Notes under the pieces: model-generated | Seen by the model: the letters and a program-made list of their open reading frames with translations, nothing else | Told to the model about the DNA's origin: nothing | Database searches by the model: none | Assembly (NCBI GenBank): GCA_902760865.1 | Contig: CACWID010000004.1 | Coordinates: forward strand, 103,609 to 167,608 | Direction of reading: 5' to 3' | DNA from: an uncultured Bacteroidales bacterium | GTDB lineage: Bacteria > Bacteroidota > Bacteroidia > Bacteroidales > Muribaculaceae | DNA: 64,000 bases | Shown here: in pieces, positions 1 through 6,045 of the stretch | Position numbering within the stretch: position 1 is the stretch's first letter | Layout: the number at the start of each line of letters is the position of its first letter | Made by a program: the position numbers and the translations under genes

Positions 1-1
1 T

Positions 2-1495
2 AGTGTTCTCTCTTCAGAGAGCTACGTGAACTACGTTGGTGCTCTGTATCCCGACAACTGGCTGGTATCGCCCTGGGTTGAGCTGAACGGCTCGTTCTCA
101 TTCTGGGCTGCTGGTCAGGATCCCAGCTACGCAAATGAGGTTTTCGCTGTTTACATCTACACCGATGGCAACCCTGAGTGGGTTAAGATTTCTGACGACC
201 TCGTTGCTACTGGCATCATGAAGCAGTACGTGTTTGACCTGAGCGAGTATGAGGGCCTGAGCGGTTCTATCGCTATCCGTCACTACAACGTTACTGACAT
301 GTTCCGTCTGAACGTCGATGACATCACCATCGGTGATGTTGAGATTGAGCCCGAGCCCGAGGCTCCCGAAATCATCTACGATGTTCCCGAGACCTGCGTG
401 ATCAAGGAGTACTATCGCAACAGCTCTACCATCTACAGCAGCATGTTCGGTATCGGCGGTGGCCAGACCAACGGCAAGTTCAATGTTGCCTTCGACACCA
501 ACGGTGATGTTTACGTTCAGAACCCCATGTGGTGGTATGACGGCAACAACGCTTGGGTAAAGGGTACCTATGACGAGCTCACCGGTATCATCAGCATCCC
601 CACCGGCCAGTTCCTGAGCTGGAATGCAGACTATCAGTATGGTGTATGCCTTGGCATGGGTAGCTCCTATGTTACCGAAGAGTGGGATGAGGAGTACGAA
701 GAGTACGCTTACATGCTGAACACCCTGTTCGACGAGCGCGCTACCGAGATCCAGATGCAGATTGTTGACGACAACATCTTCCTGCTGGGCACCGATGGTG
801 ACTTCAACGCTGAGTTCCCCGACAACTACAACGCTTATGGTCTCTACGCCTACTATAACGACGACCTGAGCTGGGCTGGTGCCATCGAGTTCGCTAACCC
901 CGACGCTCCCTTCGGCTACATCGTTAACCTGGTTCCCGCCGTTCCCGCAAATCCCACCGCTGACGAGTGGTATGACTGTGGTGACGAGAGTGGCTTCAGC
1001 AGGTTCTACTTCACCCTGCCCACCACCGACGTTGATGGCAACATGCTCGATCCCGAGCACATCAGCTACAGCGTATACGTTGACAACGGCAATGGTCCCG
1101 AGCTGTTCACCTTCTCTGGCGATGCTTACACCTACGACCTCCAGCCGGATGAGGAGTACACCGAGATTGAGTACTGGCTGTACAGCAACGCTGTTGACTT
1201 CCGCGACTACTTCGTTTACATGTATCGCACCAACGCTGATGGCTTCGAGCCCCTGTTCACCGAGAACATCGGTATCCAGGCCTTCTACACCGTTGACGGT
1301 GTGAAGAACGCTTCTGACATCGTTTGGCTGTATGACACTCACGTAAACGTTAACGAGATCAACGCTGGCAAGACCGTTGCTAACGTACGCTACTTCAATG
1401 TAGCTGGTCAGGAGATGGCTCAGCCCGAGGGCATGACCATCAAGGTTACCACCTACACTGATGGTACCACCAGCGCCGTTAAGGTTGTGAAGTAA
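2..1495 (+). CDS. Secreted choice-of-anchor J / T9SS-tail protein, 5' truncated by window edge
   Basis: The frame is open to base 2, so the true start lies outside the window; the GTG at 26 is internal. The visible N-terminal ~90 residues (NYVGALYPDNWLVSPW, then a WAAGQDPSYANEVFAVY-type strand) resemble a choice-of-anchor J (cleaved-adhesin) beta-sandwich. A ~180-aa repeat module follows (PMWWYDG, SIPTGQFLSW, then the shared PAVPANP segment) and recurs in the genes at 1843 and 38300. The last ~40 residues (VRYFNVAGQEMAQPEG...AVKVVK) look like a T9SS-type C-terminal sorting domain. I infer an exported or surface protein; its ligand is unknown. It is followed by three palindromic GAGACGC hairpins that probably end its transcript. 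Confidence 0.85.
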   Translation, partial: SVLSSESYVNYVGALYPDNWLVSPWVELNGSFSFWAAGQDPSYANEVFAVYIYTDGNPEWVKISDDLVATGIMKQYVFDLSEYEGLSGSIAIRHYNVTDMFRLNVDDITIGDVEIEPEPEAPEIIYDVPETCVIKEYYRNSSTIYSSMFGIGGGQTNGKFNVAFDTNGDVYVQNPMWWYDGNNAWVKGTYDELTGIISIPTGQFLSWNADYQYGVCLGMGSSYVTEEWDEEYEEYAYMLNTLFDERATEIQMQIVDDNIFLLGTDGDFNAEFPDNYNAYGLYAYYNDDLSWAGAIEFANPDAPFGYIVNLVPAVPANPTADEWYDCGDESGFSRFYFTLPTTDVDGNMLDPEHISYSVYVDNGNGPELFTFSGDAYTYDLQPDEEYTEIEYWLYSNAVDFRDYFVYMYRTNADGFEPLFTENIGIQAFYTVDGVKNASDIVWLYDTHVNVNEINAGKTVANVRYFNVAGQEMAQPEGMTIKVTTYTDGTTSAVKVVK

Positions 1496-1694
1496 GCTAT
1501 TAGCTTTCAGCCATTAGCTATTAGCCATCAGGTGATATAGCTAATTGAGACACGGTAGAGACGCAAGATTTTGCGTCTCTACTTTTTATTTGTCATCCCG
1601 ATATCTTGTAGAGACGCAAAATTTTGCGTCTTCAACCGTTAGAAGAAACAATCATCTTGTCAAGAGACGCAAGATTTTGCGTCTCTACTTTTTT
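1496..1694 (+). repeat. Post-stop tandem repeat and three GAGACGCAA palindromes (terminator-like)
   Basis: Directly after the stop come degenerate copies of 'ATTAGC/CCATTAGC' (1498-1530). Then there are three copies of a near-perfect palindrome: 1555-1582 (GTAGAGACGCAA-GATT-TTGCGTCTCTAC), 1608-1633 (imperfect right arm) and 1661-1688. Copies 1 and 3 are followed by runs of T, so each could act as an intrinsic terminator on the + strand. Related copies lie at 3726-3753 and 38210-38238, always behind a member of the same protein family. The rest of the gap to the next gene holds only the promoter at 1728. Confidence 0.8.
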
Positions 1695-1727
1695 AGTGCC
1701 GAATTCAGTAAAAATTGCAGCGGTTTT

Positions 1728-1757
1728 TTGGTAATCTGAAATAATGTTGTATTTTTG
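1728..1757 (+). promoter_or_regulatory. Bacteroidota-type promoter of the 1843 gene
   Basis: TTG at 1728-1730, 19 nt, TATTTTTG at 1750-1757, matching the -33/-7 consensus. It would give a leader of about 80 nt, AT-rich, before the ATG. Confidence 0.65.
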
Positions 1758-1842
1758 GACGCATCAACATTAATTACTATCATTATTAATTATCATTTTT
1801 TTTATTTCATTATTTATCAACCAACTCTAATACATGTTTATT

Positions 1843-3675
1843 ATGAAGAAGTTATCTGTATTACTCATTGCTGCCGTTGTGGCTATCAGCGCATCGGCAG
1901 GCGTTACCTTCAAGGCTTCACACGACGTGAAGAGCCGTGGAATCATGAAGGCAGAAAAGATGGCACCGTCGCCCAAGATGCTGAAGGACCAGCCCGGCCG
2001 CGTCATCACCGAGCGGCCCGAAGGCGAGTTCCGCAGCTACATGCGCACGGGCCAGGGCCTCTATCCCGCAGGCAACAACATCTACAGTGGCGAACAATTG
2101 AGCGACCGCGTGGACATCGTGTTTGCCGAGGGCGGTAAGGTGTATCTCAAGAACATCCTGTACAACACTTGTGCGACATGGGGCAGCTATTGGGTAGAGG
2201 GCCAGCTCAACGACGACGGGACCGAAATCATCGTCCCCATGGGGCAATCGCTCTATTTCAGCAACCTCTACCAGGCCGACATCCTGCTGGCATGGGGAAC
2301 GACAGTGATCGCCAATGATGAGGCTGGCAACCCCTACATCGACTTCATCATCGACGAGCGCACGACCGAGGTGACTTACACGATCGACGGCGAGACTATC
2401 CATGGTCCCGAGGGCGTCGCCCCCGTCGATGACGGCACCAACCCGTACTGGGACTTTGAGGCCACGGGCCTGGGCAGCTATTGGACCGACGACATGAGCT
2501 TTGCCGGTGCCCTGGAGTGGGAGACCGTATTGACCGAGACCGAGCCTTATACCCCTCCCACGGTCATCACCGAGCAGCCTGAGGGCGACCTCTACACCCT
2601 GAGCCGCAACTCGGGCTTCATTGTTCCCATAGAGGGCGAAATCTACAATGGCAGGACCGAGGGCGACCTCAACTTCGTGCTCAATGCCGAGACGGGCAAG
2701 GCCTACATCCAGAATCCCCTGTGGTGGCACGACTACGGCTACTGGGTAGAGGGCGACTATGACGCCGAGTCAGGCCTCATCACCATCCCCGCGGGCCAGT
2801 ATATCTACTATAACGAGGACATGGAGTATGGCATCCAGCTCATGTGGGGCAGCACCTTTGCCTACCAGAACGACAACGGCGGCTATAGCCTGGACTTCCA
2901 GGTCGACTATGACACCGAGGAAATCTACTTCTGGTTCTACGAGAACAGCCTGTACCTGCTTGACAGCGAGGGTGACGTGACCGCCGACTTCCCCGAGTGG
3001 GGCAACGCCACGGGCCTGATGGGCGTCTATAGCGACAGCCAGATCATGACCTTCATCGAGTTTGCCAACCTGAACAGCAACGGCGAGCCGATGCCCTTTG
3101 CCCAGATTATCAACACCGTTCCCGCCGTGCCGGCCAATCCCACCATCGACGAGTGGATCGACGGCGGTGACGAGGAGGGCAACTCCATGCTCTTCTTCAC
3201 CCTACCCAGCACCGACGTTGACGGCAACCTCCTCAACCCCCAGTGCCTGAGCTACAGCATCTTTGTGGACAACGGCAATGGTCCCGAGCTCTTCACCTTC
3301 GAGGCCGACACCTATGTCAACGACCTGTGGGAAGACCTGACCGAGATTCCCTATGAGTTGTATGCCAACGGCATGGACATCAGCGGATTTGGCTGCATCT
3401 TCTACCGCACCAACGAGGGCGACAACCCGCTGTTCACCCAGAACATCGGTATCCAGGCCTACTACGAGGTGGAGGGCATCAGGAATGCCAGCGAGATTGC
3501 CTGGCTGTATGACAGTCCTCACGTGGGCGTCAATGAGGTGAACGCCGGCAAGACGATTTCGAGCGTACGCTACTTCAACGTCGCTGGTCAAGAGATGGCT
3601 CAGCCCGAGGGCTTGACCATCCAGGTGACCACCTACACCGACGGCACCTGCAGCGCTGCCAAGGTGGTGAAGTAG
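1843..3675 (+). CDS. Secreted paralogue with duplicated module and T9SS-like tail
   Basis: The protein is about 610 aa. I start it at the ATG giving MKKLSVLLIAAVVAISASAG, a clean Sec signal peptide; an in-frame ATG lies 9 nt upstream. After the signal it carries two copies of the family module. The first begins near VITERPEGEF (about residue 60) and the second near VITEQPEGDL (about residue 245); both contain a 'YW/WVEG' strand and an aromatic 'GQ.LYF/YIYY' strand. It then shares the PAVPANP...TDVDGN...YSIFVDNGNGPELFTF segment with the gene before it, and ends in VRYFNVAGQEMAQPEG...KVVK. Export is well supported; function is unknown. It probably arose by tandem duplication with its left neighbour. 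Confidence 0.85.
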   Translation: MKKLSVLLIAAVVAISASAGVTFKASHDVKSRGIMKAEKMAPSPKMLKDQPGRVITERPEGEFRSYMRTGQGLYPAGNNIYSGEQLSDRVDIVFAEGGKVYLKNILYNTCATWGSYWVEGQLNDDGTEIIVPMGQSLYFSNLYQADILLAWGTTVIANDEAGNPYIDFIIDERTTEVTYTIDGETIHGPEGVAPVDDGTNPYWDFEATGLGSYWTDDMSFAGALEWETVLTETEPYTPPTVITEQPEGDLYTLSRNSGFIVPIEGEIYNGRTEGDLNFVLNAETGKAYIQNPLWWHDYGYWVEGDYDAESGLITIPAGQYIYYNEDMEYGIQLMWGSTFAYQNDNGGYSLDFQVDYDTEEIYFWFYENSLYLLDSEGDVTADFPEWGNATGLMGVYSDSQIMTFIEFANLNSNGEPMPFAQIINTVPAVPANPTIDEWIDGGDEEGNSMLFFTLPSTDVDGNLLNPQCLSYSIFVDNGNGPELFTFEADTYVNDLWEDLTEIPYELYANGMDISGFGCIFYRTNEGDNPLFTQNIGIQAYYEVEGIRNASEIAWLYDSPHVGVNEVNAGKTISSVRYFNVAGQEMAQPEGLTIQVTTYTDGTCSAAKVVK

Positions 3676-3760
3676 GAGTTAGAAGTTAGGAGTTAGAAGT
3701 TAGGCTATTGCCTAATTGAGATATGGTGGAGACGCAAGTTTTTTGCGTCTCTACTTTTTT
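3676..3760 (+). terminator. Post-stop repeat plus GAGACGCAA palindromic terminator
   Basis: After the stop there is a short tandem 'AGGAGTTAGAAGTT' repeat (3675-3705). The palindrome GTGGAGACGCAA-GTTT-TTTGCGTCTCTAC follows at 3726-3753, then a T-run to 3760. The preceding TAATTGAGATATGGTGGAG is also found on the minus strand behind the 38300 gene. Confidence 0.75.
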
Positions 3761-3787
3761 TAGGGTTGCTGAATTGTCTGGCATTTC

Positions 3788-3818
3788 TTGTGGGAATGAG
3801 GAAAATATTGTAATTTTG
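3788..3818 (+). promoter_or_regulatory. Promoter of msrC, abutting the start codon
   Basis: TTG at 3788-3790, exactly 20 nt, TAATTTTG at 3811-3818. The ATG begins at 3823, only 4 nt after the -7 box, so the mRNA should have almost no leader. Confidence 0.7.
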
Positions 3819-3822
3819 TGGT

Positions 3823-4284
3823 ATGGAGAAGAATGCAACCTATCAACTGCTCGCCAAGCAGGTCAAGAGCCTGATTGAGGGCGAGAATAACCCCGTCGGA
3901 CAACTGGCCAACACGGCCGCCCTGCTCCACGAGACCATGGTCTGGTGGTGGACCGGATTCTACCTTGTCAAGGACGATGTGCTGCAGCTGGGCCCCTTCC
4001 AGGGTCCTGTGGCCTGTTATCAGATCAAGTGCGGCCGAGGCGTGTGCGGCACGGCGTGGCAAGAGGACCGCACCATTGTCGTCCCTGATGTGGAACAGTT
4101 CCCTGGTCACATCGCCTGCAGCAGTCTGTCGCGCAGCGAGATTGTCGTCCCGCTTCACCATCAGGACGGGCGAGTAGCGGGCGTGCTGGACATCGACAGC
4201 AAGGAGCTGGCCGCCTTTGACGAGGAGGACGCACGCGGGCTGGAGGGCATCGCGCGCATCCTTGAGGAATGTGTTTTGTTTTAG
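3823..4284 (+). CDS. msrC: Free methionine-(R)-sulfoxide reductase (GAF domain)
   Basis: The 153-aa, single-GAF-domain protein should reduce free L-methionine-(R)-sulfoxide in the cytoplasm, recycling oxidised methionine at the expense of thioredoxin. The three family cysteines are visible: C65 (GPVAC), C75 (GRGVCGTAW) and C99 (GHIACSS), corresponding to E. coli C84, C94 and C118. C70 is an extra cysteine. The C-terminal SEIVVPL...GVLDIDS strand pattern is typical of fRMsr. Length is normal. It is probably transcribed alone or with rarA, 53 bp downstream; that gap carries an ACTATAG-type short repeat. Confidence 0.93.
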   Translation: MEKNATYQLLAKQVKSLIEGENNPVGQLANTAALLHETMVWWWTGFYLVKDDVLQLGPFQGPVACYQIKCGRGVCGTAWQEDRTIVVPDVEQFPGHIACSSLSRSEIVVPLHHQDGRVAGVLDIDSKELAAFDEEDARGLEGIARILEECVLF

Positions 4285-4337
4285 AAACTATAGGTACTAT
4301 AGTCACTATAGAAATTATCGATAATTATTGAGTCATC

Positions 4338-5636
4338 ATGAGTTACGAGCCTCTTGCCGAACGATTGCGTCCCCGCTCACTGGACGACTACATCGGGCAG
4401 CGCCACCTGGTGGGACCGGGTGCCGTCATCCGTCGCATGATCGAGAGCGGGAACATCTCGTCATTCATCCTGTGGGGACCACCGGGCGTGGGCAAGACCA
4501 CACTGGCCCGCATCATCGCCGAGACGACCCAGGTGCCATTCTACACGCTCAGCGCCGTGACGTCGGGCGTGAAGGACGTGCGCGAGGTGCTTGACAGCTG
4601 TCAGGCCGATGCCCGCAGTGTCTTTTCCAAGGGGCGTCCCATCCTGTTCATCGACGAGATCCACCGCTTCAACAAGTCGCAACAGGACTCGCTGCTCGGC
4701 GCTGTGGAGCGCGGCACGGTGACGCTCATCGGGGCGACGACCGAGAATCCCTCGTTTGAGGTCATCCGTCCCCTACTCTCCCGCGCCCAGGTCTATGTCC
4801 TCAATCCACTGGACCGTGACGACCTGCTGCAGCTGCTGGACCATGCCGTCAAGACCGACAAGATGTTCCAGGGGCGTGAGGTGCGCATCGAGCAGACCGA
4901 GGCGCTGTTGCGCTTCTCTGGCGGCGATGCCCGCAAGCTGCTCAACATCCTGGACCTGATCATGCAGTCGCTGCAGGAGGGCGAGCCCTTTGTCGTCACC
5001 GACGACATCGTCACCGACCGCCTGCAGCAGAACCCGCTCGCCTTTGACAAGAACGGCGAGATGCACTATGACATCATCTCGGCCTTCATCAAGAGCATCC
5101 GCGGCAGTGACCCCGACGCGGCAGTCTATTGGCTGGCCCGGCTCATCGCGGGCGGCGAGGACCCCAAGTTCATCGCCCGCCGCCTGTGCATCCTTGCCGC
5201 CGAGGACATCGGCCTGGCCAATCCCAACGCCCTGTTGCTGGCCAACGCCACGTTTGACATCATCAACAAGATCGGCTGGCCCGAGGGACGCATCCCCCTG
5301 AGCGAATGTGCCATCTACCTGGCCACCAGTGCCAAGAGCAACAGCGCCTACCTCGCCATCGACGACGCCCTCGCGCTGGTCAACGAGACGGGCAACGCTC
5401 CCGTGCCGCTGCACCTGCGCAACGCCCCGACCGGGCTGATGAAGCAACTGGGCTACGGCAAGGACTACCGCTACGCCCACGACTTCCCGGGACATTTCGT
5501 GCTGCAGCAGTACATGCCCGAGGAACTGCACCATCCCCAAATCTGGCACCCGCAGGACAACCCCGCCGAGAACCTGTTGACCGCACGGCAGCAAGCCCGC
5601 TGGGGCGACAACGCCGGCCATGGGCCCAAGGAATAA
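4338..5636 (+). CDS. rarA: Replication-associated recombination protein A (AAA+ ATPase)
   Basis: The 432-aa protein belongs to the RarA/MgsA (Mgs1/WRNIP1) family, a clamp-loader-like AAA+ ATPase that acts at stalled forks and single-strand gaps. Visible motifs are LAERLRPRSLDDYIGQ at the N-terminus, Walker A GPPGVGKTT (47-55), Walker B LFIDEIHRF (D106, E107), sensor 1 GATTENPSF and the SRA arginine finger (R149). The conserved C-terminal tetramerisation region includes ARLIAGGEDPKFIARRL and GYGKDYRYAHD. The start MSYEPLAERLRP fits the family. It forms a likely transcription unit with yraN, which begins 18 bp after its stop. Confidence 0.95.
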   Translation: MSYEPLAERLRPRSLDDYIGQRHLVGPGAVIRRMIESGNISSFILWGPPGVGKTTLARIIAETTQVPFYTLSAVTSGVKDVREVLDSCQADARSVFSKGRPILFIDEIHRFNKSQQDSLLGAVERGTVTLIGATTENPSFEVIRPLLSRAQVYVLNPLDRDDLLQLLDHAVKTDKMFQGREVRIEQTEALLRFSGGDARKLLNILDLIMQSLQEGEPFVVTDDIVTDRLQQNPLAFDKNGEMHYDIISAFIKSIRGSDPDAAVYWLARLIAGGEDPKFIARRLCILAAEDIGLANPNALLLANATFDIINKIGWPEGRIPLSECAIYLATSAKSNSAYLAIDDALALVNETGNAPVPLHLRNAPTGLMKQLGYGKDYRYAHDFPGHFVLQQYMPEELHHPQIWHPQDNPAENLLTARQQARWGDNAGHGPKE

Positions 5637-5654
5637 AAACTAAAGGTTATAGTG

Positions 5655-6038
5655 ATGGCACGAAGCAACCAGCTCGGAAAAGAAGGCGAACAGGCCGCCC
5701 GCGAGTTCCTCATCAGCAAGGGTTATACCGTGAGGGAGACCAACTGGCGCATGGGGCACCTCGAGATTGACATCGTCGCCCATGACCCCGCCGCCAACCG
5801 CCTGCACATCGTCGAGGTCAAGACCCGTACCGTCAACGCCCCCCGCTATGACCCCATGCAGACCATCAACGCGAGGAAAATACGCAACCTTGTCAATGCA
5901 GCCAACGGCTACATCAACTTCTACCGGCTGCCCATGACGGTGCAATATGATGTCATGATTATCTTCGGCAAGGGACCCGACTTCCAGATACAATTCATCC
6001 CCAATGCCTTCCAGCCGCCGCTGCGCAGGTTGCGCTGA
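5655..6038 (+). CDS. YraN / UPF0102 family endonuclease-fold protein
   Basis: The 127-aa small basic protein has the restriction-endonuclease-like fold of the UPF0102 family. The signature is clear: GKEGEQAAREFLISKGY at the N-terminus, then GHLEIDIVA and VEVKTRT carrying the acidic and lysine residues of a PD-(D/E)XK-type site. ATG at 5655 is preferred to the GTG one codon upstream. Its role is not firmly established; links to recombination or DNA uptake have been proposed for the family. The gene ends 7 bp from the convergent regulator gene, with no visible terminator between. Confidence 0.9.
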   Translation: MARSNQLGKEGEQAAREFLISKGYTVRETNWRMGHLEIDIVAHDPAANRLHIVEVKTRTVNAPRYDPMQTINARKIRNLVNAANGYINFYRLPMTVQYDVMIIFGKGPDFQIQFIPNAFQPPLRRLR

Positions 6039-6045
6039 CCTGCGG

